From Corallium rubrum (taxonomy: Eukaryota > Cnidaria > Anthozoa > Scleralcyonacea > Coralliidae), in contig CAXIUP010000130.1 of the NCBI GenBank assembly GCA_964035015.1, positions 62,001 through 126,000 on the forward strand: a stretch of 64,000 nt of DNA, given 5' to 3'. Shown piece by piece: positions 34,217 through 52,232 of this stretch (the first letter of the stretch is position 1; every line of letters begins with the position of its first letter). The notes under the pieces are model-generated. The model saw nothing but the letters and a program-made list of their open reading frames with translations. It was not told where the DNA came from and searched no databases. A program made the position numbers and the translations under genes.

Positions 34217-34368
34217 GCTACAATCTTGGACAATAATGTTGTAACACCCCCTCCCCCCGATTCAATGTTGACCGAAATGAAACAATGTTGGAATGGAGTT
34301 TCATATAACAACATTGAATCGGGGGGGAGGGGTTGACTGTTACAACTATTATTGTCCAAGATTGTAGC
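34217..34368. mobile_element. Foldback MITE (ACAATCTTGGACAATAAT ends), left-arm only
   Basis: ACAATCTTGGACAATAATG is mirrored at 34349-34367. The core is CCCCCTCCCCCCGATTCAATGTTG and its complement. It is absent from the right arm at the matching point near 56393, apart from a 4-bp difference. Flanked by AGCT on both sides. Confidence 0.78.
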
Positions 34369-34386
34369 TGCCAATTCGGCTCGGCG

Positions 34387-34906
34387 CAACCTCGTCCCCA
34401 GGGCATTTTGCCTCCACGTTGGGAGTCGGCGAAAATGGCCCTGGCATCGGCTGGTCACGTGACACCCAGAATTTTGGGGTGTTTTGGCAAGAAAATTTAT
34501 GCGGTCTTTGTGTTTCGTTTTTGTATAATACGTATACATGAATAATAAATAATAAATATTTGACGCTCTGCCGAATCACTCATGTGAACCTTTATCATAA
34601 ATGCAACTGGCTAGCATTATTCATCATGATACTCCCCACGATTATCCAGGATATACATTTAAATGTCGGGAAGAAACATATATCTAATGTTGTTCTTGAC
34701 TTAACCAAAGCTATCGTTTCAATTCTTTGGATGAACTTCTCAGAGTGGATTTATTGCAATTCATATTTTGATGAATAAATTACACTGTATCTGAATTAAT
34801 CAAGTTTTTAAACCGGCCAATCCGATTATAGAATCGACCAGCCGATGCCAGGGCCATTTTCGCCGACCTCCCAACGTGGAGGCAAAATGCCCTGGGGACG
34901 AGGTTG
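34387..34906. mobile_element. MITE with 70-bp TIRs and 9-bp target duplication, left-arm only
   Basis: CAACCTCGTCCCCAGGGCAT... (34387-34456) is mirrored at 34837-34906. The flanks GGCTCGGCG and GGCTCAGCG form a 9-bp duplication with one mismatch. The right arm reads ATTCGGCTCAGCGATG without the element. The 8-9-bp duplication suggests a hAT- or MULE-type mobiliser; this is inference. Confidence 0.82.
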
Positions 34907-35098
34907 GGCTCAGCGATGTTTCACAATGGCACTTTCAGGGGGTGCAGCCGAGCAGCAGTCTGGCTTCGAAGACTAATGTTTCGCAGGTCTTTTAACTCAT
35001 TCAATCTAACTTTAACACAAAATAATCATTCACCGTCGATAATTTAGGACATTTACGTTAGTACAAACTACGTTTCTTCAAGTAAAATTATGTTTTAA

Positions 35099-37858
35099 CC
35101 CTTTGTTGCATACTGGTTACAATTGTAACCTTTGTAAAACCCCCCGGTCCTACAACTGTTCTCACCTCAAGATCTTCGTAAAGTTATTGGATACATCCGT
35201 GCATTCACAAGCTTCAAAATTATAACAGCAGGGGGGTCTGGCATCAATCAAGTTTTTCAAAATGGCGGCGCACACGAGGAGAAGGTTAGTCGTCTATTTC
35301 TTCGCTTTTAAAGTTTAATAAAAGTATTTTGCTGCATTTGTGTGACGAAAATGAGAATGTATCAAAGTTATGAACATATTATAGATAATAGAAAAGCAAA
35401 GAACTTTGATGTAAAGCAAATAAATACGAAACTTTTTACGCTTATTTGTTTTGGTTACAATTGTGTTAGTCATGAATATTGGCATCCATGGGGCATCCTC
35501 ACAATTGTAACCCTTATGCACTAGAACTATCTCTCTGATGTATGTCATCAACCCTTCTTAGGCAAATATTATTCAATGTGTTTTCCTATAGTGACAGCTT
35601 ATAGATGTGAGTAAATTTTCTTGTGTTGCAGGTCAGCTGCCCAGTTTAGTGCCAGTGATGTCGTTGATTTACTTGGTGTTTATAATGACATTGATGACAC
35701 AATTCCCTCTGGGAGTGAGGATGAAAGATTAGATTCTGGAGACTCTGATTGTGAAAATGGGGCAATTGAGGATTCTCGTGATGATTCAGATCATAGTGCT
35801 GAAGAAGAAGGATCAGATAGTAACAGTGAGATTGACGATGAAGTTAGTAACCATGATAATGCAGCCAGTGAGTCGGAAGGGAATGACGTGTCTACCAGTG
35901 ATGAGAAGTCAGCTAGTGATGACGATCGTCCTCCAAAATCACCCCAGACAAAGAAAAGAAAAACGAAATCAAAGAAACAGAAGAGAAAAGTTTGGAAGTG
36001 GTCCAATAATGACCTTGATGATCCAGGTGAATTGCCTGAAAATCTTTTTGCTCCAAAAGGAGATGTAAAAGATGCTAAAACAGAAATTAACTTTTTTTTG
36101 GCATTGTTTAGTGAAGAAGCATTTGAACTCTTTACTTTAGAAAGCAATAGATACAAGCTTCAAATGAACAAAAATAAGATAGCTCCCATAACTCAAGAGG
36201 AAATGAGAAAGTTTATTGGGATAGTTTTATACATGTCTGTAGTTCATTTGCCTGGAAGAAGGGATTACTGGTCAGATGCAATGCGGCAAAAATTCATTGC
36301 TGATGCAATGCCAGTAAATCGCTTTGAGGAAATTTTGTCAATATTGCATGTGAATGATAATGAGATAGAGGCTAAGAGAGATCAGCCTGGATATGATCGT
36401 TTGCATAAAGTACATCCACTCTTGAAAATAGTTCAAAAAAACATCGGCAATTGTGCTGAAACCGAAATGCATATGTCAGTTGATGAGCAAATGGTACCTT
36501 TCAAGGGCCACCATAGTCTCAAAGTATACATGAAAAACAAGCCTAAAAAGTGGGGATACAAGGTTTGGGCCCTTGCTGGCCAATCTGGATATCTCCACAA
36601 ATTTTATGTGAGTGGAGATAACTTGGTGCCTTCAAGGGGGGAAAAACTTGACCCTGCTATTGGGAAAAGTGGTGAAGTTGTACTCAACTTGGTGAGTCAT
36701 CTGCCCAAAGGTACTCACATTTATTTTGATAATTATTTTGCTTCACCAGAGCTCTTGCTAGAGCTAAAAAACCGTGGTTACCATGCCACTTGCACAGTTC
36801 GAGCAAATAGGCGGGGAAAGTGTCCCTTGAAGAGCAAAGGTGTGCTTAAGAAAGAAGGGAGGGGGCATTTGATTATAAATCTTCTGAAGGTGTGGTAATG
36901 GCATCATGGTTTGACAACAAAGTTGTAACCGTGGCATCAAACAAATGCTCTGTTCTACCTGCCATTTCTGTACGCAGGTACAGCAAACAAAGGAAAGAAC
37001 ATATTGATGTTCAATGTCCCGCCCTTGTAAAGGCCTACAATAAAAGTATGGGGGGAGTAGATCACTGTGACATGTTGCTTTCCTTCTACCGAATCAAGAT
37101 GAAAAGTAGGAAGTGGTACAAACGTTTAATTTTTCATCTGATTGATCTCTGTTGTGTCAATGCCTGGACCAAGCTCTACAAATTTAAACTTGCAGTAGCT
37201 ACATCCCTTGTACAGGGCACTTCCAATCCCCAATCAGTGTTGAGAACCGAATTTGACATAGATGTGCGCAGTGCAAGATTTGTTCAAAATGATATCCGCT
37301 TAGATGGTGTTGGTCACTTACCCCGGCGCATGGCCGATATACCAAAGAGGTGCAAACAACCTAACTGTAGTCGGCGTACAAAATTCTTTTGTGTGAAATG
37401 TAAAGTGTACTTATGTATTGACAAACATAGTGATTGTTTCTATGATTTCCATCTTACTGAGTAAAAGAACTTTTAGACAAAACAGACTTTTAGGCATTAT
37501 GCCATTATGACAGTCCTTGTTGCAAATTTTAGTTCCACATATTTTCTGTGTTGAACATTTTTTAAATATTTAATCCTTGTAAAAGGCAAGAGAAAAAGGA
37601 AGACTGTTAATCTTTGTATTTATATGAGTTTTAAATAAAGTATTTTTGAAGTTTTTTAACACTGTTGTTTTTTATCAATTTTTCACCATATGAGTACTTG
37701 GCATACATAAAGGTCACAATTGTAACCAAATAAAAACTCACCATAGTTTACACGAATCAAGAAAATTTGACCATTTTTGTTAAATTGGCCCCAAAATAAG
37801 TAAAAATACCAAATTGCATCAAAATCCATGGAGGTTTAAGGGGTCATGCAACAAAGGG
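35099..37858 (+). mobile_element. piggyBac transposon, left-arm only
   Basis: TTAA|CCCTTTGTTGCAT at the left and ATGCAACAAAGGG|TTAA at the right: 13-bp TIRs with the TTAA duplication typical of piggyBac. GGTTACAATTGTAACC-like subterminal repeats lie near both ends. The right arm keeps the empty site with a single TTAA at 56187-56190. Encodes a near-complete transposase. Confidence 0.95.
35262..37464 (+). CDS. piggyBac transposase (2 exons, one frameshift)
   Basis: ATG at 35262 in AAAATGGCGG context; exon 1 is 35262-35284, donor AG|GTTAGT. Exon 2 starts at 35632 after TTGTGTTGCAG; the phases join. About 620 residues: an acidic Ser/Asp-rich N-terminus with a basic KKRKTKSKKQK stretch, then the DDE_Tnp_1_7 core with three catalytic Asp in SVDEQMVPF, YFDNYFAS and GGVDHCDML, and a C-terminal Cys-rich finger (CKQPNCSRRTKFFCVKC...). 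The frame breaks in the G5 run near 36862 and resumes one base back (GVVMASWFD). Apart from that the protein looks intact. Confidence 0.92.
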
Positions 37859-38049
37859 TTAAGAATCCTCTCAATCCATATTAATAATCTATTAAGATTT
37901 AATAACAAACAAGCCACGCTCTATCTAAAAAAGTTTCTGCTATGTAGAGCGAATCCAAATATACCGTTTGATTCCTTATGCAATTCTGCGTCTAGTGATA
38001 TTAAATATGTGATTTACATTATTTTTCTAAATTTTCTGAACATCTATTT

Positions 38050-38518
38050 TGTAACGCGCGCTTGCTGACTCACATCAAATGACATATTGATTTGCCAACA
38101 AAATATTTTGAACATTAGATTCCTTGTTAAATTCTGCATAGGACAGTCTACGAAACGAATGTTCAACTGTAAACAAAGTAATTTATTTATATTTTTTAAT
38201 GTGATCGTCACTTAGCGCTTGCTGACTCAGATCAAATGACCCATTGATTTGCAAACAAAATATTTTCTGCACGGTAGACGGAGATTCTGTAAAAGGCATT
38301 AAATTCCTTGTTAAATTCTGCATAGGACAGTCTACGAAACGAATGTACAACTGTAAACAAAGTAATTTATTTATATTTTTTTAATATGATCGTCACTTAG
38401 CGCGCGCTTGCTGACTCAGATCAAATGACACATTGATTTGCCAACAAAATATTTTCTGCAAGGTAGATGGAGATTCTGTAAACGACATTAGATTCCTTGT
38501 TAAATTCTGCATAGGACA
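38050..38518. repeat. 189-bp satellite, left-arm copies
   Basis: About 2.5 units with GCTGACTCAGATCAAATGA and GCATAGGACAGTCTACGAAACG. The same satellite is at 54807-56010 in opposite orientation. The left array ends abruptly against reverse transcriptase sequence at 38519. Confidence 0.88.
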
Positions 38519-39556
38519 TCATGGTTTACGGTATCAAATGCTTTGGCTAAGTCTAAAAATACTACCGAGTTAAGACGTCCTTGGTCCATATTTTTAAGCC
38601 ATTCAGTTGTCGCATCTAGGAGAGCCACACTCGTGGAATGAAGTGGCCTAAAGCCCGATTGACAACTGGAGAGTATGTTATTCTCGTTTAAGTATGTGTG
38701 CAGTTGGTCGTAAATAATGCGTTCAAAAATTTTTGATATGCAACTTAAAACAGAAATTGGTCTATAATTATTTACATTTTCTTTGGTTTCATTTTTATAA
38801 ATTGGTGTGACCCTTGCTAATTTCCAATCATCAGGAAACACACTAGTATGTATAGAATAATTAAATAAATTACAGAGTGATCCTGAAATGATATACGCAG
38901 CTTCTTTTAATAATTTGCCAGGAATTTTATCGAGACCAGCTCCTTTATTTACTGGTACTAAGGTTAATAGTTTAAAAATCGTACTCGGTGTCGTTGGACT
39001 TAGATTAAACGTTGAGGAAACTGGTTGTAAATAATCCTGGTAAGATTTTTCTGCTGGCGTTTGTGTTTCTGATAGTTTTTTACCAATTTCTGAAAAGTGC
39101 TTATTAAAAATTTCAGATATTTCCACTGGATTAGAAATAGTCTTAGTTTCATATTTTAGGCAGGAAATGGTGTCAGATTTTGATTTTCGAGACATCAATT
39201 CATTTATCGAGTTCCAAGTTTCTTTTGAGTTTCCCGAAATCGTTTTGAAAAGATGTTGATAATAATTGGTTTTAATTTTCTTTATCTTAGCATTACAATC
39301 ATTTCTTGCTTTTTTATAACTTCTCCAGTCTTCATTGTTATTTGTTTTAACAGCTAAATGTTTTAGCTTGTCCCGTTCTATTAAAAGTTTCTTAATGTCA
39401 GGAGTCATCCAAGGACTCTTTTTGTTTCTTATCCGTTTAGTTTTGTACGGGGCATGTTTATCAACTACTGATAAAAACATTCCTTTCCATAAATCCCATC
39501 GGTCGTTAATATCTTCTATTTCATCAATATTTTCCCATGGAATATTACGAATATTA
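38519..39556 (-). pseudogene. Non-LTR retrotransposon reverse transcriptase fragment
   Basis: An open minus-strand frame of more than 320 codons. It contains the end of the endonuclease-RT linker (HAPYKTKRIRNKKSPWMTPD), NKGAGLDKIPGKLLKEAA, VFPDDWKLARVTPIYK, NYRPISVLSCISKIFE, SGFRPLHSTS and the first palm motif FLDLAKAFDTVNH. The catalytic (Y/F)xDD half is missing; the frame is cut by the 189-bp satellite at 38518. The style suits the CR1/L2/Jockey group. An upstream part is interrupted by the MITE at 39561. Confidence 0.9.
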
Positions 39557-39560
39557 TTAA

Positions 39561-39893
39561 AGTGCCTATCTCATGGTTGGGGACTTTGAATATTTGTAAT
39601 CTTTAGATTGTTCTGAGAAAAATTGTAATATATCTTGTCAGACGAAAATTTCATCTTCATGGGCTTTTTCGCTGTTAAAGGTTCCGGAAGTGATGTCAAA
39701 GCTGGGATTTAGAAATAGGGTTTAATATACACATATTCCTGCTTTGACGTCAAAATGACATCACTTCCGGAACCTTTAACAGCGAAAGAGCCCATGAAGA
39801 TGAAATTTTCGTCTGACAAGATATATTACAATTTTTCTCAGAACAATCTAAAGATTACAAATATTCAAAGTCCCCAACCATGAGATAGGCACT
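39561..39893. mobile_element. TTAA-flanked palindromic MITE inserted in the RT fragment
   Basis: TTAA|AGTGCCTATCTCATGGTTGG at the left is mirrored by CCAACCATGAGATAGGCACT|TTAA. The arms pair almost perfectly over about 145 bp around a 35-bp loop. The RT-like frame appears to resume on the far side after removal of the element and one TTAA. Confidence 0.88.
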
Positions 39894-39966
39894 TTAAACC
39901 TCATTAATAATTCGTACGATAAAAGCAAAGGAAATCAGTACCAAGAGGGAGTTTGGATATGTATAG

Positions 39967-40061
39967 GTTATTTTGAGGCCACGAGGGGATATGTGATTTA
40001 TTCACCGAGGCGAAGCCCGAGGTAAATAAACACATATCCCCGAGGGGCCTCAAAATAACGT
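39967..40061. repeat. Foldback repeat
   Basis: GTTATTTTGAGGCCACGAGG and GATATGTGATTTATT at the left are mirrored to the right up to 40061 around a short GAGGCGAAGCC loop. Confidence 0.82.
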
Positions 40062-40740
40062 ACTTATTTTTCATAACATGGCGAGGTTGACAGGATTTCA
40101 TAAGATAAGGAGTGGTGCTGGGGATATTAGATGGGAAGATTAGAGGAGAATACTATAGCGAGGAATGGTAGAGGGGAATATTAGAGGGGAATATTAATCT
40201 ATTGTTTTGCCAGGGGCTATTGAATATATTCCCCTAAAAGAACAAAGGAAACCGAGGCATGTGAAAAATAAGTGATCAAATGTGCACTTGCATAAATTAA
40301 GCCAACTTTTACCTCCAGTTTCTCTTAAAATACTGATTCATTTGAGAAGCTACATGTATATCATACACTCAAAAGTTGTTTTTGATCTGATATCAAAACA
40401 CCTCAAAGTTGGTTCAAAGACTTTGCATTGTCTCGTTTTTCAACACAATTGTCGCTGTTTGATATCAGATCAAACACTCCTTGATCTCGTGTCTGATATA
40501 TAGGTGGCGTGCATCTTTCGTCTTTGCCGCCACGTTGGATGAAATTGACATACAGGAAGCATGCAAAGCCGATTGCTTGTATAACTTTGATAATTTTCAT
40601 TTTTTGTAGTCCAACCTCGTATGATAATAATTGAGTTCATGTCAAATGGATCCTTAGACCACTTTCTCACGCATTCCACGACCTTTGTGCATTAACATCT
40701 TCAAACGTAGTTGCAATCAACAATTGTAATTTTCTTCCAG

Positions 40741-47351
<6,611 letters not shown>

Positions 47352-48585
47352 AGTTCAAGTGATTCAAATATATGCAGTATATACCGAGTGTAGGGTTCAA
47401 ATACACCCAGTACTATAGACCACTTTCACTAAGGCCAGTGGCGTAAAGCCCCGGTCAAACGAGGATGAGAGTTGGCAAGCGAGAGTTTGTACATGTCTGA
47501 GAGTTTCCTCAACTCTCATGCCCCGGTCAAACGAGGATGAGAGTTGACCATGAGAGTTGACGAGAGTTGTAGGATTTACCGCGTGTAGGTAGTCTGGCTA
47601 AATAGTAAGAACATTAGGGCCTGCTATAGTACTCATGCCGAGATGTATCTTGAAAGTTGAAATTAAGGGCATAAGGCTGTTAGTTTACGGTATGCTTAAC
47701 GTTATCAGAAGGTAGTGGACCAGGGTCCTTTAACTTATCGTCTTATTTGTGTATTTGCTAATTTAAATATTGATATTAAATAGTATATGTTAGAATGTAG
47801 TATGTACTGTGCCTAATTTGAACATAATTTCTGATGCAAATGCAATCCTTTCACGAATAACACCCATTCTTAAGTATTAAAGAAACATTTATCACTGCAC
47901 AAAATTGCGCTTATCACTGCACAAATCTCATTTAGCATTGCACAAATTGCTTATCACCGGTTAAAATAATATCTGATGTCAGGAGCATTCACTGAAAATT
48001 TCGAGAGAATCTGATCAGTATAGTTCTCGAGCTATGAACTATCGAAGTTTGCCATGGCTAGTTCATTTTTGAAGGAATTTGGGTTTCTTGGTATGACGTA
48101 CGCAGATGTCATTGAATTATTGTCAATTGATGCTAAAATCTATTATACTAATGCATAGTTGCCGCTGTTTGCGCAGTTCGCAGGCCAACTTTTCACTTTG
48201 CTTTCCAAAACACTCAACGCAGCACTCTACTTTTTGTAGAGTAACATTTCTTTCCGACCGTATAATAATGAGGTCATCAAGTTGTAATGAAGCGCTAGGA
48301 TATTTAACTGATATGATACCCTAGAAAGCAGACGTGAAATGCATGTTTACAAACAGTTTGTAAAACATTGTATGAGTGGACATTCTCCACAGTTTTTTCA
48401 TAATTATTTTGAACTGAACAATTGTATATAATAATTATTTGTAATAGTTTGTAGCCAAATTTTTAGTATATTTTAAGCTGAATGAACTACCCTATCTTCC
48501 ACTTCGTCTGAAAGAGAGTCAAAAAATATAGTCCACTTCTTAATCCGAAACAGTGATTAAGGATATACAGTGAGCAGCTAAAGAG
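47352..48585. other. 3' flank of the kinase gene
   Basis: Contains a direct repeat of GCCCCGGTCAAACGAGGATG (47451 and 47520), a fragment of a dispersed repeat. Otherwise no gene recognised. Confidence 0.55.
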
Positions 48586-48775
48586 CTTAACTGTGCTGAA
48601 TAAAATCGTCTGGCGTTAGCCAGAATAAAATACTAAAGACTCGTCTTCAGGATTCAAAGTGTTAAAGAGATAGGTTTTAACACTTTGAGGCCTTGGTCCT
48701 CTCCCTGTGCTGAATAAAATCGTGTGCCGTTGGCCAGAATAAAATACTGAAGACTCGTCTTCAGTGTCTTCAGGC
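48586..48775. repeat. Two more copies of the about 115-bp Eph-intron repeat
   Basis: GTGCTGAATAAAATCGTCTG and the same GCCAGAATAAAATACT core as at 41249-41700. Confidence 0.88.
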
Positions 48776-49079
48776 TTCCTCTCAATGGACCCCGGGACCT
48801 TGTTGCTGTGGTTACGTGACGCTATCTTATTCTTGTCCGAGTTCCTTGCGAGAAATTCAGACTGGAAACGAGTCCAGAAATTCAAAATGGCGGCAAACGT
48901 AACCCAACTTTATCGTTTTTAACTCTGTCTGACATCAGAGACAGATGATTTTACTCGTCAAGGGGAGACGACTTGAAAGCCATGTATGAAAGATTTAGTT
49001 CTGGTTGTTATTAACCTTGAACTTTTTTGAACTTTTTCATATTAAATCTGACAGAATAAACTATATTACTTTTAAACAG

Positions 49080-49220
49080 AGTCAAGAATCTATGGAGTTT
49101 CAAGTTAGGATTACGTTGTACGATGCTGCTAATAAACACTTTTTTGGAAGTACTTGGCTTGGGGCTTATTTATCTTGGAGAAAAATGGATGATACTCATG
49201 CTAAAATAGTCTGTGATGAG
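49080..49220 (+). CDS. Candidate single exon, unrecognised
   Basis: Acceptor TACTTTTAAACAG and donor GATGAG|GTATAT bound exactly 47 codons: ...MEFQVRITLYDAANKHFFGS followed by TWLGAYLSWRKMDDTHAK. Residue use looks coding and compact, but I do not recognise the family and find no neighbouring exon. Confidence 0.35.
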
Positions 49221-49245
49221 GTATATATTTATACAGTACAGCCAC

Positions 49246-49660
49246 TGCCAAGTGTACAAAATTTTCAGATTTTTTGTATGCTCGGCACCTGACTGCCAAG
49301 CGTACAAAATTTCCAGATTTTTTGTACGCTCCGCACCTGACTGCCGAGCGTACAAAATTTCCAGATTTTTTGAACGCGCAGCGCCTGACTGCCGAGCGTA
49401 CAAAATTTCCAGATTTTTTGAACGCTCAGCACCTGACTGCCGAGCGTACAAAATTTCCAGATTTTTTGTACGCTCGGCACCTGACTGCCGAGTACAAAAT
49501 TTGCAGATTTTTTGTACGCTCGGCACCTGACTGCCGAGTGTACAAAATATCCAGATTTTTTGTAAGCTCGGCACCTGACTGCTGAGCGTACAAAATATCC
49601 AGATTTTTTGTACGCTCGGCACCTGACTGACTGCCAAGCGTACAAAATTTGCAGATTTTT
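49246..49660. repeat. Minisatellite with hairpin-forming units of about 57 bp
   Basis: Seven to eight units of TGCCGAGCGTACAAAATTTC, CAGATTTTTTGTACGC and TCGGCACCTGAC. Each unit is itself an inverted repeat (GAGCGTACAAAA/TTTTGTACGCTC). Both strands are open in several frames across the array, which produces false ORFs. Confidence 0.93.
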
Positions 49661-49663
49661 TGT

Positions 49664-50530
49664 ATATGAAATTTAGCCTTAAACAACAGTTATGATGACA
49701 AATATCACGGTGCTCACAACGGTTCCCAACGGTTCCCACTACAGTTCCCACTTAATACTTTTGAGTTTATTTCGTCAATTCAAGCTTCTTTTACAAAAAA
49801 TTGTCAGTGCAGCCGATTGCAAGTGCTACTTGTATTGTATACTTCTCGATTGAATCAATTAGACTAACAAAATGAAGGTATTTACAGGTAAAGCGCACGG
49901 TTCCCACTTCCGCAGTATAAAAGCCAATATAATGATCAAGTTACTTGTAGATGTCTAGCGGGAATCGTTGTGAAAAACGTATTTTAAAAGCGTCAATTGT
50001 AAAAATTCATCATTCCCATATTCAAAACGATCGGACAACAAAGCTGGTGTATAGAAAATGTCATTTTAGTCAACAATAGTCGTTCTATACCGTGTTTTTC
50101 TGGTGTAAAACATAGTGGGAACCGTTGTGGGAACCGTTGGGAAATCAGTCGCACCACAGGTGGCCATTTTGACTTAAAAATCGCATGTTGCCTTGCCGAT
50201 GTTACTCATAAGCAGCGTTGTAAGCCTACTGTAAGATTACTTTCCATTTTTCGCTTTAAAAGACGGAGTTTAGTTACTTGTAACAGCATTGTTCGACCAA
50301 TATAACATAGAATGCTTTTTAGACAATCATTGACAAAATACCTGGTTAACTTAATACATTTTACATTTTTTCTTGTGATAGAGTTTATCCCTCCCTCCCC
50401 CTCCCTTTACAATGTTGACTTGGAAATAAGGGACGCTGTGAACGTGAAAATGAGCGCTTAAATAGTCAACAACATTGAATAGGGGGGCCGGGGGAACATA
50501 TAAAACGGAAAATGTTGCTTTTTAAGTTGA
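49664..50530 (+). repeat. Direct repeat, copy 1 (about 860 bp)
   Basis: From ATGAAATTTAGCCTTAAACA to GTTGCTTTTTAAGTTGAAG, nearly identical to 51190-52061. Contains a poly-C...ACAATGTTGACTTGG / GTCAACAACATTGAAT...poly-G hairpin near its end. Confidence 0.9.
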
Positions 50531-51189
50531 AGGAGCCGTTTTAGTTTATAATAAAAGCCGTTACCTAGTAGAGTTTTATTTTTAAAATGGTAAAATTTGA
50601 CGGAAATGTGTACAAGTAATTGTTTAGAGAATTATTAAGAGAACTTTCAAGCCATTAAATGATCGCTTTTGGTTCTTGTATTTTTGCAAACATATTTTAA
50701 TTTAAGTAAGTGCGCGGTCACCATTGCAAATGAAAAAGCTCCATTTATCCAAACAAAGTTCACATATACTAACAACGAAACAATTGCGCGATTCTTTTAG
50801 TATGTGTAGAGTAAAACTTGTGGAATAATTTACTTCAATTAACGGCGTCGCGTCCAGCAGGAATTTAAACATGTTTATGTTAATCAGCTGCGAACAATTT
50901 CATGGCATTCTGCGCGTGTTAGCGATAAAGCTATTGTGGGTAGCAAGTATCTTATTCTTCTAACAAGTACGGTATAATATGCGCGATGCTTAATTTAATC
51001 ACAAGAAACCAATATTGAAGAAATTATCTTCGGTTAAATAGTCGGAAATTCTAAACGTTTATAGACGTTCATTGCAGACAAGTAATTGACAAAACTTATT
51101 AAAAATTGTTTCGGGTTTTATTACCAATCGTAATAAGTACGGTACTACCAATATACACTGCCATAAAACGCGAAAGATTTGCGGGAACT
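50531..51189. other. Segment between the direct repeats, nothing recognised
   Basis: About 660 bp AT-rich, no ORF or RNA gene that I can support. Confidence 0.5.
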
Positions 51190-52061
51190 TATATGAAATT
51201 TAGCCTTAAACAACAGTTATGATGACAAATGTCACGGTGCTCACAACGGTTCCCAACGGTTCCCACTTAATACTTTTGAGTTTATTTCGTCAATTCAAGC
51301 TTCTTTTACAAAAAATTGTCAGTGCAGCCGATTGCAAGTGCTACTTGTATTGTATACTTCTCGATTGAATCAATTAGACTAACAAAATGAAGGTATTTAC
51401 AGGTAAAGCGCACGGTTCCCACTTTCGCAGTATAAAAGCCAATATAATGATCAAGTTACTTGTAGATGTCTAGCGGGAATCGTTGTAAAAAACGTATTTT
51501 AAAAGCGTCAATTGTAAAAATTCATCATTCCCATATTCAAAACGATCGGACAACAAAGCTGGTGTATAGAAAATGTCATTTTAGTCAACAATAGTCGTTG
51601 TATACCGTGTTTTTCTGGTGTAAAACATAGTGGGAACCGTTGTGGAAACCGTTGGGAAATCAGTCGCACCACAGGTGGCCATTTTGACTTAAAAATCGCA
51701 TGTTGCCTTGCCAATGTTACTCATAAGCAGCGTTGTAAGCCTACTGTAAGATTACTTTCCATTTTCCGCTTTAAAAGACGGAGTTTAGTTAGTTGTAACA
51801 GCATTGTTCGACCAATATAACATACAATGCTTTTTAGACAATCATTGACAAAATACCTTGGGACACTTGATGTTTTTAGGTTAACTTAATACATTTTACA
51901 TTTTTTCTTGTGATAGAGTTTATCCCTCCCCCCCCTCCCTTTACAATGTTGACTTGGAAATAAGGGACGCTGTGAACGTGAAAATGAGCGCTTAAATAGT
52001 CAACAACATTGAATAGTGGGGGCCGGGGGAACATAAAACGGAAAATGTTGCTTTTTAAGTT
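51190..52061 (+). repeat. Direct repeat, copy 2
   Basis: Same sequence as copy 1 with a few substitutions, one duplicated-motif loss near the left end and a 24-25-bp insertion (TTGGGACACTTGATG...) near 51860. Followed by the TAGG array. Confidence 0.9.
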
Positions 52062-52091
52062 GAAGTGTCCCAACACTTTTGTCACTGATTG

Positions 52092-52232
52092 TAGGTAAGT
52101 AGGTATAGGTAGGTAGGTAGGTAGGTAGGTAGGTAGGTAGGTAGGTAGGTAGGTAGGTAGGTAGGTAGGTAGGTAGGTAGGTAGGTAGGTAGGTAGGTAG
52201 GTAGGTATAGGTAGGTAGGTAGGTAGGTAGGT
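52092..52232. repeat. TAGG tetranucleotide microsatellite
   Basis: About 30 tandem TAGG units with two TATAGG interruptions. The minus strand reads as a Tyr-Leu-Pro-Thr pseudo-ORF. Confidence 0.97.

Larger units (their letters stand above)
28430..38518 (+). repeat. Left arm of a large inverted duplication
   Basis: From GTTTTGATTTGTACTATG onward the arm reads as the reverse complement of 54807-63061. Shared blocks include 28430-30615, 31913-34216, 34916-35094 and 37863-38518. Left-arm-only insertions are a Helitron, two MITEs and a piggyBac. Both arms end in the same 189-bp satellite. Confidence 0.88.

Noticed and set aside
49170-49751. Repeat-structured ORFs on both strands, and a CRISPR-like look
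   Set aside because: Units are adjacent and self-complementary with no variable spacers; this is a eukaryotic minisatellite, and ORFs follow from unit length being a multiple of three.
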